From CALVLD01 sp964467585 (GTDB lineage: Bacteria; Bacillota; Clostridia; Christensenellales; CAG-138), in contig CAYXRF010000003.1 in NCBI GenBank assembly GCA_964467585.1, forward strand, positions 1 through 64,000: a DNA stretch of 64,000 nucleotides, in the 5' to 3' direction. The notes beneath the pieces were generated by a model. That model had not been told where the DNA came from, did not search any database, and saw only the letters and a list, made by a program, of their open reading frames with translations. Position 1 is the first letter of the stretch. Each line of letters starts with the position of its first letter. The position numbers and the translations under genes were made by a program. Shown in pieces: positions 49,047 through 58,796 of the stretch.

Positions 49047-49188
49047 GCCCGCGCTTGCTTCCGATGCATTTGTTTGGCGTCGGCAGGAGCTTTTTTGCGC
49101 TTTTGTTATCGTTAATCTTTTGTTTGGGCTGCGTACCTTTGGCTTTACGCAGTCCTTTTATATTTGATTGAAAATATGGTGCTTTGCA

Positions 49189-51303
49189 ATGAGTGAGATT
49201 GAGCTGCTTTCTCCCGCGGGGAATATGCGCTGCCTTACGGCGGCGGTTCAAAACGGAGCTGACGCCGTTTATTTTGGCGGCGGCGCATTTAACGCAAGGC
49301 GCGGGGCGGAAAATTTTGACGGGGACGCGCTTAAAAGCGCTGTTGATTATTGCAGGCTTCGCGGCGTTAAAACGCATATCACGCTTAATACAATGCTTTT
49401 TGACAGAGAGCTTGCAGACGCTGTGAGGTTTGCCGCGCACGTTTATGAGCTTGGCTGTGACGCCGTTATAGTGCAGGATATCGGGCTTGCTTCGATTCTG
49501 CGTGCGGAGCTGCCCCAATTGGCAATCCACGCAAGCACTCAGATGGGCATTCACAGCTTGGGCGGGCTGAAATATGCCGAGCAAAACGGCATAGGTCGAG
49601 TTGTGCTTGCGCGTGAGGTTTCGCTTTCGGAAATTTGTCGTATGCATGAGCAATCGCCTGTGGAGCTTGAGTTTTTTTGTCATGGCGCACTCTGCATGAG
49701 CTTTTCGGGAAGCTGTCTTTATTCTTCGATGGCGGGCGAACGCAGCGGCAACCGCGGCACCTGCGCCCAGCCTTGCAGAAAGGCGGCGTCGGTTTTGTCC
49801 GTACGGCGGGCGGAAAGCGACGAGCTTTGCCTTTCTCCAAATGATATATGTATGATTGACGCTATTGACGCGCTTCGCGGCGCGGGCGTTGCAAGCCTTA
49901 AAATTGAAGGGCGGATGAAGTCCCCGGAATATGTGGCGATGGTCACACGCTGCTATCGTGAGGCGCTTGACGGCACGGAAAAAGCTGCGCTGCTTCGCCG
50001 CAAGCTGTTCAGCATATTCAACCGAGGGGAATTCTCCACCTCTCATCTTTATAAAGACAGCGTTAAAACGGGCGGCATTGGCTGTGCAAAGCCTTCAAAG
50101 GAGCTGTTGACGCAGGCGCGGGAAAGCATGAACGGTGAAAACCGTCTGCATATGCTGACCGCAGTGCTTGAAGTTAAGCAGGGCAAGTCCGCACGGCTTA
50201 CGTTTGAAACAGACGGTATAAGCGTAAGCGCGGATGGTGAAGTCGTTTTGCCCGCGGAGCATCCCATTGACGCCGAAAGATATCGCCAACAGGTTAAAAA
50301 GCTTGGCGGCACGCCCTTTTATGCGGACGACTGCACCGTTTTGGGCGACGGGTATGTGTCCGTGGGCGCAATTAACGCGCTTAGGCGTGAGGCTGTTATG
50401 CGTCTTAATTGTGAGCTTCTTAAAAACGACCGTAAGCATATCGACATTACGGACGATGACGTTAAACCGTATCTATCGGGGGACGCGGCAGTACTGTGCG
50501 ATAAACCGCTTGTGTATGCAAGGGTTCGCACGGCAGAAGATGCAAGGACGGCGTTTGCTTGCGGCGCGGACATAGCGGCGATTGAGCCGATTGAGCCTTG
50601 TGCGTTTGACGTTGGCAGTCTTGCGGGGCTTGACCGCAAAAGGGTGTATTTGGCGTTTCCCAACGTGCTGCCCTCCGTTTTTGCGCAGGAGACATACGGG
50701 CGTCTTGTTGAAAGCGGGGCTTTCGGCGGAGCTGAGATAAACAACATAGGTCAGCTTGATATGGTGCGCGCCGTGCCGAATATCGTTGCGGGAATAGGGC
50801 TTAATGCAGCGAACGGCGCAGCGGTCAACAAGCTGCTTTCGCTTGGCGTTACACGCATTATTCCATCGCTTGAGCTTACCTCGGCGCAGCTGAGAGGGCT
50901 TTCTGAAAAATTTGGGCAGAGGCTTATCATAAGCGTTTACGGCAGGGCCCCACTTATGCAGCTTTTGCATTGCCCGGTGCGTGAAGCACGCGGCTGTCAG
51001 GGCTGCACGGGCTGTGCGGGAGCTGTTGTGGACGGGGACGGACGCAGATTTCCGCTTTCGAATATTCGATTTGGATTTGTTGACGGCGGCAAGCGGACGG
51101 AGCAATGTCTTGTCCGCATGAAAAACTGTGAGCCGACATACGTCTGTGATATTGCATCTGAGGCGGGAAAAGTGTATGCTTATGCTGTGACTGTTGACGA
51201 ATGCGACGCATACGGTGTTGACCGTGTGGTACTCTTTGCATCGGGCGGTGGCAAAGCTCCCGACTCTTACACGCGTGGGCATTGGAACCGAAGGGTTGAA
51301 TAA
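49189..51303 (+). CDS. U32 family peptidase / RlhA-like protein
   Basis: 704 aa from the ATG at 49189. Front half is the U32 barrel: ELLSPAGNMRCLTAAVQNGADAVY in parts, FCHGALCMSFSGSCLYSS and NRGTCAQPCRK, with conserved cysteines that may hold an FeS cluster. The C-terminal half matches the DUF3656 (collagenase-like) extension and holds a second Cys set (CPVREARGCQGCTGC). Relatives are annotated as collagenase-like peptidases, while E. coli RlhA hydroxylates 23S rRNA C2501. The latter role is the better guess, given the Cys clusters and the translation-and-repair neighbourhood. Confidence 0.92.
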   Translation: MSEIELLSPAGNMRCLTAAVQNGADAVYFGGGAFNARRGAENFDGDALKSAVDYCRLRGVKTHITLNTMLFDRELADAVRFAAHVYELGCDAVIVQDIGLASILRAELPQLAIHASTQMGIHSLGGLKYAEQNGIGRVVLAREVSLSEICRMHEQSPVELEFFCHGALCMSFSGSCLYSSMAGERSGNRGTCAQPCRKAASVLSVRRAESDELCLSPNDICMIDAIDALRGAGVASLKIEGRMKSPEYVAMVTRCYREALDGTEKAALLRRKLFSIFNRGEFSTSHLYKDSVKTGGIGCAKPSKELLTQARESMNGENRLHMLTAVLEVKQGKSARLTFETDGISVSADGEVVLPAEHPIDAERYRQQVKKLGGTPFYADDCTVLGDGYVSVGAINALRREAVMRLNCELLKNDRKHIDITDDDVKPYLSGDAAVLCDKPLVYARVRTAEDARTAFACGADIAAIEPIEPCAFDVGSLAGLDRKRVYLAFPNVLPSVFAQETYGRLVESGAFGGAEINNIGQLDMVRAVPNIVAGIGLNAANGAAVNKLLSLGVTRIIPSLELTSAQLRGLSEKFGQRLIISVYGRAPLMQLLHCPVREARGCQGCTGCAGAVVDGDGRRFPLSNIRFGFVDGGKRTEQCLVRMKNCEPTYVCDIASEAGKVYAYAVTVDECDAYGVDRVVLFASGGGKAPDSYTRGHWNRRVE

Positions 51304-51380
51304 GCCCTTTGCAAGGCGCGTTGCTTGGTTAAATGTCGTACGGTTTTCCGTATCAATCTATATAATTATCGGAGTAAAAT

Positions 51381-53759
51381 ATGATATCTGAAAAAGTGCT
51401 TAGAACGCTTGAATACGATAAAATAATCGAAATGCTGACGCTTAAGGCGGGCTGCTGCGTTTCACGCGAGCTGGCGGCGGCGCTGAAGCCGTTTGACGAG
51501 CTTGACGACGTTACCGCCGAGCTTGCCATGACGGACGCGGCGGAGGCGTATTACATCCGCACGGGATATTCCCCGGTGGACGACTTTCCCGATATGCGCT
51601 CCACCTTCAAGCGCATGAACGCGGTGCTTTTTCTTTCCTGTGAGGAGCTGCTGAACGTTGGCAGATGCTTAAAGGCTATCCGCACGGCGCGTGAGCAGCT
51701 TATCAAAACCGATATAAAGGGCGATGAGGGCGCTTGCGAATCCGCCGCAAGGCTGCAAAACCTTGCAGGCTCGCTGATGGCGCATCGCTCAACTGAAGAA
51801 GAAATTCAGCGGTGCATACTTAGTGAGGACGAGGTGTTTGACGGCGCCTCCCCCGCGCTTGCACGCATAAGGCGCAATATGCGGCTTGCCAATGAGCGCG
51901 TCCGCGCAAAGCTCAACGACATGATTCACTCCTCATCCTTCAGCAAATATTTGCAGGAGCCGCTTGTGACAATCCGCAACGGCAGATTTGTAATACCCGT
52001 CAAACAGGAATACCGTCAGAATATTCCCGGCCTGATACACGACCAATCCGGCAGCGGCGCAACGCTGTTTATAGAGCCTTCCGCCGTGGTGGAGCTTGGC
52101 AACGAGTATAAAAAGCTTGTTATTGAGGAGGGTGCGGAGGTTGAGCGCATACTTACGGAGCTTACCGAGATGATTAAGCCCTCCGCGAACGACATTTATC
52201 AAGACATTATGACGCTTGGTGAAATTGACCTGTGCTTTGCAAAGGCAAAGCTTGCGCGTGAAATGCGCGGCGTGCGTCCAAAGCTTAACGGTGAGGGCAG
52301 GCTGAGCATCAAGCGCGGCAGGCATCCGCTTATACCAAAGGATGCTGTTGTGCCTATCGACATTTGGCTTGGGCAGGATTTTAAAACGCTTATCGTCACA
52401 GGTCCCAACACGGGCGGCAAAACCGTCACAATAAAAACGGTTGGGCTGTTTACACTTATGGCGCAGGCAGGGCTGTTTGTGCCCGCCGACGTCGGCACTG
52501 AGCTTGCCGTTTTTGAAAGCGTATACGCCGATATAGGCGATGAGCAAAGCATTGAGCAAAGCCTTTCAACTTTTTCTTCCCACATGAAGAATATTGTCGG
52601 CATACTTGACGGTGCAAATGATCATTCGCTTGTGCTGCTTGACGAGCTTGGCGCCGGCACAGACCCTGTTGAGGGCGCCGCGCTTGCTATGTCGATACTT
52701 GAGGAGCTTCACTATCGTGACTGTCGAACGGTGGCGACAACGCATTACAGCGAAATCAAGGCGTTCGCTCTTACACGCGACGGTATGCAAAACGCTTCAA
52801 TGGAATTTGACGTTGACAGGCTGTGTCCTACATATCGTCTGTTTATAGGCATTCCGGGCAAGTCCAATGCGTTTGAAATATCCAAACGGCTTGGCATGAG
52901 CGATTCCATTATTGAAAGCGCGAAGGGCTATCTTTCCAAACAGGACGTTGATTTTGAAACCGTGCTTTCCAACGCGGAGGAGCAAAAGCGGCACGCCGAG
53001 GACGAAAGACAAAGGGCGGAGGACGCAAGACGTGAGCTTGAGGCGTTGAGAGCGGATATGCGTGCGGAACGCAAAAAGTTTGAAGCGGACAAAAACGATA
53101 TGCGGATGAAGGCGCGCGAGGAGGCGCGCAAGGTTGTTGCGGACACAAAGCGTGAGATGGAAGCGCTTGTCGTTGAGATACGCTCGTTGAAGGATGTTGA
53201 CCAGCGTGCCGCCGATCGCGCCATACAAAAGGCGCGGGACTCCGTCCGCAAAACGGATAAGCAGCTTTATGAGGCTGTGACGGAAGAAAAAAGGGCGGCG
53301 GACGGCAGGGCGCCAAGGTTCATCACCGCAGGTCAGACGGTGCGTGTTGCGTCGCTTGACAAGGTGGGGACGGTTATCGGCACGGTTAAAAACGGTGAGG
53401 TTCCCGTTCAGGTGGGCATAATCAAGCTGAATGTGCGTGTGGACGATTTGCGTGAGGTTGCGGAGCCCACGCAGGAATACTCCGATTCAAAAATTGAATT
53501 CAATCCCTCCGCAACAGTGGGACTGGAGCTTGACATACGAGGGTCTAATGTTGAGGAGGCAAAGCCGCTGATTGACAAATATCTTATAGATGCCAAACGT
53601 CAGGGGCTTACCGAGGTCAATATAATTCACGGCAAGGGTACGGGAGCGCTGCGGGCGGGCGTGCAGGCATATTTGAAGAATCACGACCGTGTTAAGTCAT
53701 TCCGCAACGGCAATTACGGCGAGGGCGATTACGGCGTTACCGTTGTGACTCTGCGTTGA
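51381..53759 (+). CDS. mutS2: MutS2 (endonuclease/ribosome-rescue ATPase)
   Basis: 792 aa, typical. MutS core and clamp without the mismatch-reading N-domain, ATPase with Walker A TGPNTGGKTVTIK and Walker B LVLLDELGAGTDP, a charged coiled coil (about 520-640), KOW-like segment, and C-terminal Smr nuclease domain with LDIRG and HGKGTGALR. MutS2 proteins suppress recombination in some species and split collided ribosomes in Bacillus. GGAG upstream of the ATG. Confidence 0.97.
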   Translation: MISEKVLRTLEYDKIIEMLTLKAGCCVSRELAAALKPFDELDDVTAELAMTDAAEAYYIRTGYSPVDDFPDMRSTFKRMNAVLFLSCEELLNVGRCLKAIRTAREQLIKTDIKGDEGACESAARLQNLAGSLMAHRSTEEEIQRCILSEDEVFDGASPALARIRRNMRLANERVRAKLNDMIHSSSFSKYLQEPLVTIRNGRFVIPVKQEYRQNIPGLIHDQSGSGATLFIEPSAVVELGNEYKKLVIEEGAEVERILTELTEMIKPSANDIYQDIMTLGEIDLCFAKAKLAREMRGVRPKLNGEGRLSIKRGRHPLIPKDAVVPIDIWLGQDFKTLIVTGPNTGGKTVTIKTVGLFTLMAQAGLFVPADVGTELAVFESVYADIGDEQSIEQSLSTFSSHMKNIVGILDGANDHSLVLLDELGAGTDPVEGAALAMSILEELHYRDCRTVATTHYSEIKAFALTRDGMQNASMEFDVDRLCPTYRLFIGIPGKSNAFEISKRLGMSDSIIESAKGYLSKQDVDFETVLSNAEEQKRHAEDERQRAEDARRELEALRADMRAERKKFEADKNDMRMKAREEARKVVADTKREMEALVVEIRSLKDVDQRAADRAIQKARDSVRKTDKQLYEAVTEEKRAADGRAPRFITAGQTVRVASLDKVGTVIGTVKNGEVPVQVGIIKLNVRVDDLREVAEPTQEYSDSKIEFNPSATVGLELDIRGSNVEEAKPLIDKYLIDAKRQGLTEVNIIHGKGTGALRAGVQAYLKNHDRVKSFRNGNYGEGDYGVTVVTLR

Positions 53760-53838
53760 CAAAAAGCTCTGTTTCACTGCCGTTTTTTTCGGCGGACGCC
53801 CGTTTATTAACGGATTATTCATATTTATGGTGTACAAT

Positions 53839-54246
53839 ATGCTTATAGTGTCAAAATGCCTGATTGGTGAATGCTGCCGCTATGACGGCGGTTCAAAGCC
53901 CGACGCGGAGATTGTCCGTCTTGTGCGGGCGGGCAAGGCGACAGCCGTTTGTCCCGAGCAGCTTGGCGGGCTTTCCACCCCGCGCCCACCCTCCGAAATT
54001 GCCGCCGACGGCAGGGTGATTTCGAAAACGGGCGCGGACGTAACAAAGCAATTTGTTCGCGGTGCGAACGAGGCTCTGCGCATAGCGCGCGCTGTTGGCG
54101 CAACAAGGGCGATACTAAAGGCAAGAAGTCCCTCCTGTGGGTGCGGTGAAATTTACGACGGCACATTCAGCGGGACGCTGACACAAGGCGACGGCATTAC
54201 CGCAGCTCTGTTTAAGGCGAACGGCATAGACGTCGAATCACGATAA
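53839..54246 (+). CDS. DUF523 family protein
   Basis: 135 aa from the ATG at 53839, the start that matches the family; an ATG four codons earlier (53827) is possible. Conserved: VSKCLIGECCRYDGGSK, VCPEQLGGLSTPRPP and ARSPSCGCGEIYDGTFSG. The fixed cysteines suggest a metal or FeS site. Function unknown. It ends 15 bp ahead of the response regulator and may share its transcript. Confidence 0.9.
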   Translation: MLIVSKCLIGECCRYDGGSKPDAEIVRLVRAGKATAVCPEQLGGLSTPRPPSEIAADGRVISKTGADVTKQFVRGANEALRIARAVGATRAILKARSPSCGCGEIYDGTFSGTLTQGDGITAALFKANGIDVESR

Positions 54247-54261
54247 TTAAGGAGACGCAGT

Positions 54262-54954
54262 ATGGATAACAACACCATTCTTTTGGTTGACGATGACAAG
54301 CACATACTTCAGATACTTGAGCTTTATCTTCGCAAGGAGGGCTACACTGTTGTAACGTGCGAACGCGGGGACGTCTGTTTGGAGGCGTTTCGCAAAGCAA
54401 AGCCCGCCTTGGTGCTGCTTGACGTTATGCTTCCCGGCAAGGACGGGTGGAGCGTTTTGAAGCTTATACGAGCCGAAAGCGAAGTCCCCGTCATTATGCT
54501 TACCGCCAAGGGCGATATATCCGACCGCGTGCAGGGACTTGACTGCGGTGCGGACGACTACATTGTTAAACCGTTTGAAGCTAAGGAGCTTATCGCCCGC
54601 ATAAAGGCAGTGCTTAGGCGTGCAACGCTTGCGCCTGAGGACGTCAAAGCAATCACCATTGGCGAGCTTGAGATTTCGATGGACAATTATCTGGTTATCA
54701 ACAACGGAAAAAAGGTTGAAATGCCTCCTAAAGAGATTGAGCTGCTTCATTTTCTTGCAACGCACCCCGGCAAGGTGTATACTCGTGAGCAGCTGTTGGA
54801 CAACGTTTGGGGCTTTGGCTTTTTTGGAGACAGCAGAACCGTGGACGTGCATATAAAGCGCGTGCGCGACCGTTTGGGCGAAAGCCCCGCTTGGGCAATC
54901 AGCACCGTGTGGGGCGTTGGCTACAAATTTGACATAATGCGCGACGGCAACTGA
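54262..54954 (+). CDS. OmpR/PhoB-family response regulator
   Basis: 230 aa. Receiver with acidic pair VDDDK, phosphoacceptor Asp in LVLLDVMLPGKDGW, Thr in VIMLTAKG and Lys in YIVKPFE. C-terminal winged helix (PPKEIELLHFLATHPGKVYT, GDSRTVDVHIKRVRDRLG). AAGGAG precedes the ATG. Operon with the sensor kinase and an HtrA protease. Confidence 0.96.
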   Translation: MDNNTILLVDDDKHILQILELYLRKEGYTVVTCERGDVCLEAFRKAKPALVLLDVMLPGKDGWSVLKLIRAESEVPVIMLTAKGDISDRVQGLDCGADDYIVKPFEAKELIARIKAVLRRATLAPEDVKAITIGELEISMDNYLVINNGKKVEMPPKEIELLHFLATHPGKVYTREQLLDNVWGFGFFGDSRTVDVHIKRVRDRLGESPAWAISTVWGVGYKFDIMRDGN

Positions 54955-54976
54955 CTTCGCGCCGTCGGGAGAAAAA

Positions 54977-56476
54977 TTGAAGCTCTTTAAGTCGGTTTAT
55001 TCCAAAATGCTATTCGGCTATCTGCTGCTTACGGCAGGGCTTTTGTTGGCGCTTGGAATAGCCGTTTCCGTTGCATTCCGCTCGATTTACCTTGGTGAAA
55101 TTCAAAACGGACTTATGCGCGAAGCGGACGACATAAACAGCATTGCCGTCACCAAATATATCGATGCGGCAAAGCGTCCGGTTGCGCGTGACGAGCTGCT
55201 TGTTATCGCAAGACGGTACGACGCCTATATCCAGCTCTATTTTGTGGACGAGCTGCTTGGCAAGTGCAGCTTTTCGGACGCGGACACGGGCGACCGTTGG
55301 AACAACGCGGAGCTTGCGGATCTTTCGCTTAACGTGGCGCTGGTTGAGGACGGCAATTACGACAGAGTGACCTACAACCTGCTTTCGGACTATACTCTGT
55401 TTGACACGATGACTATTGCGCGTCAGCTTGTCGATGAGGACGGAAATGTTGTCGGCGCACTGTTTTTCCATTACGACATGACAAGCGTCAACGAGTCAAT
55501 CTCCACCGTGTTTATGACCGTCACCGTTATACTTTTAGCGGGTCTGTTGATCTCCATACCGCTTTCTATGCTGCTTGCGCGGCGCATGACGCGTCCCATA
55601 TCGCACATGACAGAGGTGGTAAATTGCTATACAAAGGGTGATTTTGTGCGGCGCGTGTCGGTTCGCGGCAACGATGAGCTTGCGCAGCTTGGCAGAAGCT
55701 TTAACACAATGGCAAACGAGCTTAATTCGCTTGAGGCGGCAAGGCGTTCGTTCGTTGCAAACGTCAGCCATGAGCTGAGATCCCCTCTCACTTCAATGCG
55801 AGGCTTTCTTGAGGCGATGGAGGACGGCACAATACCTCCCGAGGACCGCGACGCCTATATAGCCGTGGTGCTTGACGAGAACCGCCGCATGACCGTGATG
55901 GTGAATGATCTGCTTGATTTGGCAAGGATAGAATCGGGGCAGTACAAGCTCAACATAACCGTGTTTGATATAAACGAGCTTATCCGCAGGGTGATAATCA
56001 CATTTGAGGCGCGTGTCGCCGCAAAAAATCTGGGCGTTGACGTTAACCTCTCGGATGGGCGTCTGTTTGTGGAAGCAGACCCGGACAGAATATCGCAGGT
56101 GCTTCACAATCTTGTGGATAATGCGGTGAAGTACACCTCCGAGGGAGGAAAAATCGGCATTGAATGCCGTGCGGACAGGCACATTGTGCGCGTTAGCGTG
56201 ACGAACAACGGCAGTGTTATCTCACGCGATGACCTTCCTCATGTGTTTGACCGATTCTACAAGGCTGAAAAGGCTCACACCCCCGACCGTGTTTCGGGAA
56301 CGGGACTTGGGCTTTCAATCGCAAAGCTGATTATTGACCAGCACGGGCAGAATATCACAGCGTCTTCGGGCAAAAACGGCACCGAATTCGCGTTTACACT
56401 GAAGCGCGGGACACGTCCCGCAGGAAAGGAGCAGCAAAATGCAGAACGAACAAAGCAGGGGCAGCTCAATGCCTAA
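54977..56476 (+). CDS. Sensor histidine kinase
   Basis: 499 aa from a TTG start. Two membrane helices (about 12-35 and 178-205) frame an extracellular sensor loop of about 140 aa. HAMP domain (RRMTRPISHMTEVV), H-box FVANVSHELRSPLTSM, N-box HNLVDNAVKYT, G-boxes DRFYKAEK and GTGLGLSI. Its last 38 bp overlap the htrA start, so kinase and protease are tightly linked. Likely an envelope-stress sensor, by analogy with CssS-HtrA of Bacillus; this is inference. Confidence 0.95.
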   Translation: MKLFKSVYSKMLFGYLLLTAGLLLALGIAVSVAFRSIYLGEIQNGLMREADDINSIAVTKYIDAAKRPVARDELLVIARRYDAYIQLYFVDELLGKCSFSDADTGDRWNNAELADLSLNVALVEDGNYDRVTYNLLSDYTLFDTMTIARQLVDEDGNVVGALFFHYDMTSVNESISTVFMTVTVILLAGLLISIPLSMLLARRMTRPISHMTEVVNCYTKGDFVRRVSVRGNDELAQLGRSFNTMANELNSLEAARRSFVANVSHELRSPLTSMRGFLEAMEDGTIPPEDRDAYIAVVLDENRRMTVMVNDLLDLARIESGQYKLNITVFDINELIRRVIITFEARVAAKNLGVDVNLSDGRLFVEADPDRISQVLHNLVDNAVKYTSEGGKIGIECRADRHIVRVSVTNNGSVISRDDLPHVFDRFYKAEKAHTPDRVSGTGLGLSIAKLIIDQHGQNITASSGKNGTEFAFTLKRGTRPAGKEQQNAERTKQGQLNA

Positions 56477-57824
56477 CGGGTTTGACCCAAACCGATACGG
56501 CAGTGAGGTTGGTACGCCGTACGTTAACTCAAGGGGAGAAATAGTGCACAAGCACACTCCCACGATAGGGGTAATACTGCTTACGGCAATCACATTTTTG
56601 ATTGTTGGCGCGCTTACAATGGGCGGAGTGATGCTCTGCCTGCATCTCAGCGGCAATCTCAATTACAGCGCCGGTCTGCCCACGGACGGCACGACCCAAA
56701 CGCAAACGGCGGATACGACCGGCACTCCTGTGCCGACGCAGTCCGCAGCTGCGGCAACCCCAACGCCTGTCGTCACACCCACGCCGGAGGTCTCTCCCTC
56801 CGAAGATCGTCCCAATGGCACTCTTATGGGTCTGCCAGATCTTATAGACAGCGTTATTGACGGCACAGTAGTTGTGCACAGCTATGACTCCTCGCGCCCA
56901 ACCGAGTTTTCGCTTATCGGCACGGGAACGGGTTTTTTCATCAGCGATGATGGTTATGTTATCACCAACGCGCACGTTGTTGAGGACGCCGTAAGCGTTC
57001 AGGTTCAGTTCAGAGACGGTGTATCCGTCACTGTGGATATTGTTGGCACAAACACAATAAACGACGTTGCGGTTTTGAAGATGGCTCCCGATGCGCATGA
57101 TTTTGTTGCGCTTGAGGTAGGCGACTCCGATTCTGTCCGCGTTGGCGATTTTGTTGTTGTAATTGGGCATCCCACGGGCGACGAGCTGAGCTTTTCTTCC
57201 ACATTCGGTATGGTTGGTGCGATAGACAGACGCGTCAATATAGATGGCGTAAGCAACTATTACATCCAGATAGACGCCGCCATTAACCCCGGCAACAGCG
57301 GCGGCCCGCTTTTCAATCTTAACGGTCAGGTAATCGGCGTAAATTCCGCAAAAACCGTAACCGCAAGCTATGACGAATACGGCAATGCAATTTCCGCCGA
57401 GGGTCTTGGGTTTGCTCTGCCCATAAACACCGTGATGGAGATTGCCTCCAGCATAATTGATACAGGCTCCTCCCCCAGCCCGGGACTTGGGCTTTCGGTA
57501 TACGAGGTCTCGCCCGACCGTGCGGAGCTTTACTCCGTCCCCGTCGGTCTTCTTGTTTATTATGTTGTTGAGGATGCGCCCGCGTGTCTTGCGGGGCTTC
57601 GCGCAGACGATATAATTATCAGCGTTGACGGAATTAACGTTGCCACGCACGCGGAGCTTTCCGCGTCTTTTGCCGATAAAAGCGTTGGGGATGTGATAAC
57701 CATATCCTATTGGAGAAGCGGCACTACCCATACCTGTGAGCTTACTCTCGGCGACCGCAACCTTATGGGCGACACGGTTTATAAAAACCAATACGGCGGT
57801 TCGATAATCGGGCTTAATCCGTGA
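56439..57824 (+). CDS. htrA: HtrA/DegP-like membrane-anchored serine protease
   Basis: 461 aa. N-terminal membrane helix (about 40-62), Thr/Pro/Ala linker (about 75-125), trypsin-like domain with His (NAHVVEDA), Asp (NDVAVLKM) and Ser (NPGNSGGPLF), then one PDZ domain (GLRADDIIISVDGINV). It degrades misfolded proteins on the outer face of the membrane. AAAGGAG precedes the ATG, which lies inside the kinase gene. The link with the two-component system suggests induction by envelope stress, and secretion stress is plausible given the large secreted proteins in this window. Confidence 0.95.
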   Translation: MQNEQSRGSSMPNGFDPNRYGSEVGTPYVNSRGEIVHKHTPTIGVILLTAITFLIVGALTMGGVMLCLHLSGNLNYSAGLPTDGTTQTQTADTTGTPVPTQSAAAATPTPVVTPTPEVSPSEDRPNGTLMGLPDLIDSVIDGTVVVHSYDSSRPTEFSLIGTGTGFFISDDGYVITNAHVVEDAVSVQVQFRDGVSVTVDIVGTNTINDVAVLKMAPDAHDFVALEVGDSDSVRVGDFVVVIGHPTGDELSFSSTFGMVGAIDRRVNIDGVSNYYIQIDAAINPGNSGGPLFNLNGQVIGVNSAKTVTASYDEYGNAISAEGLGFALPINTVMEIASSIIDTGSSPSPGLGLSVYEVSPDRAELYSVPVGLLVYYVVEDAPACLAGLRADDIIISVDGINVATHAELSASFADKSVGDVITISYWRSGTTHTCELTLGDRNLMGDTVYKNQYGGSIIGLNP

Positions 57825-57897
57825 GGCTTTGGCGAAAAAATTCAGCCTCACCGCGGGGGATATTCTCCTTTTGTAGGTGCTGAAGGGTGTAATATTT

Positions 57898-58635
57898 ATG
57901 GAAATTAAGGGTCTGCAAAAAACCACTCTGTTGGACTATCCCGGAAAAATCGCCTGCACCGTGTTTACGGGCGGCTGCAATTTTAGATGCCCCTTCTGCC
58001 AGAACGCAGGGCTTGTGCTTTTGCCCGCCTGTGAACCGTCGCTTGATATTGATGGGTTCTTCACCTTTCTCAAAAAGCGCAGGGGCGTGCTGGACGGCGT
58101 TTGCATAAGCGGAGGAGAACCGCTGCTGCACACGGATATCAGCGCTTTTATTCAAGAAATTAAGCAGCTCGGCTTTATGGTAAAGCTCGACACAAACGGT
58201 TCGTTCCCCGATAGGCTTTCCGCGCTTGTCGATAATGGTCTTTTGGACTATATCGCCATGGATATTAAGGCGCCGCTTTGCGATTATCCCAAGGCGATTG
58301 GCATGCGCGGCTTTGATACCGCCCCGATTGTTGAAAGCGCTTCATACATAATGGGCTGCGGCGTGGAATATGAGTTCCGCACAACCGCTGCGCGTGGGCT
58401 AATCGACACAAAAGGTTTTATATCAATTGGCGAATGGCTCAAGGGTGCAAAGCGATATTTTATTCAGGCGTTCAGAGACTCCGACACGCTGGTGTACAAG
58501 CTGAGGACGCCCGATGATGGCTTATGTCCCCCGCCCGTTGCGGCTTTGACGGAATTTTCGTCCGAGGAGCTTCACGCGTTTGTTGACTGCGTGCGTCCCT
58601 ATTTTGCAGAAACAGGGCTTCGCGGCGTTGAATAA
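57898..58635 (+). CDS. nrdG: Anaerobic ribonucleotide reductase activating protein (radical SAM)
   Basis: 245 aa from the ATG at 57898. The start MEIKGLQKTTLLDYPGK is typical. The radical SAM cluster is CNFRCPFC (CX3CX2C), followed by SGGEPLLH and KLDTNG. It installs the glycyl radical on class III reductase NrdD under anaerobic conditions. nrdD is not next to it, as is often the case for this longer NrdG form. Confidence 0.9.
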   Translation: MEIKGLQKTTLLDYPGKIACTVFTGGCNFRCPFCQNAGLVLLPACEPSLDIDGFFTFLKKRRGVLDGVCISGGEPLLHTDISAFIQEIKQLGFMVKLDTNGSFPDRLSALVDNGLLDYIAMDIKAPLCDYPKAIGMRGFDTAPIVESASYIMGCGVEYEFRTTAARGLIDTKGFISIGEWLKGAKRYFIQAFRDSDTLVYKLRTPDDGLCPPPVAALTEFSSEELHAFVDCVRPYFAETGLRGVE

Positions 58636-58729
58636 GCCTTTTTCCTGAGCTGTTCTTCAGCTTACTGTTGACACGTTTTATTGTCAATCTGTCAATATTT
58701 TTGAAATATCGGTTTTTTATCAATAATGC

Positions 58730-58758
58730 TTGATTATCGCCCTGTATGATGATATAAT
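58730..58758 (+). promoter_or_regulatory. Promoter of satD-DUF3307-polA
   Basis: TTGATT, 17-bp spacer, perfect TATAAT. The leader to the ATG at 58797 is short. Confidence 0.75.
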
Positions 58759-58796
58759 TGTTATACGGGGTGTTTTTATGCCTGCGGAGGTTTTTG

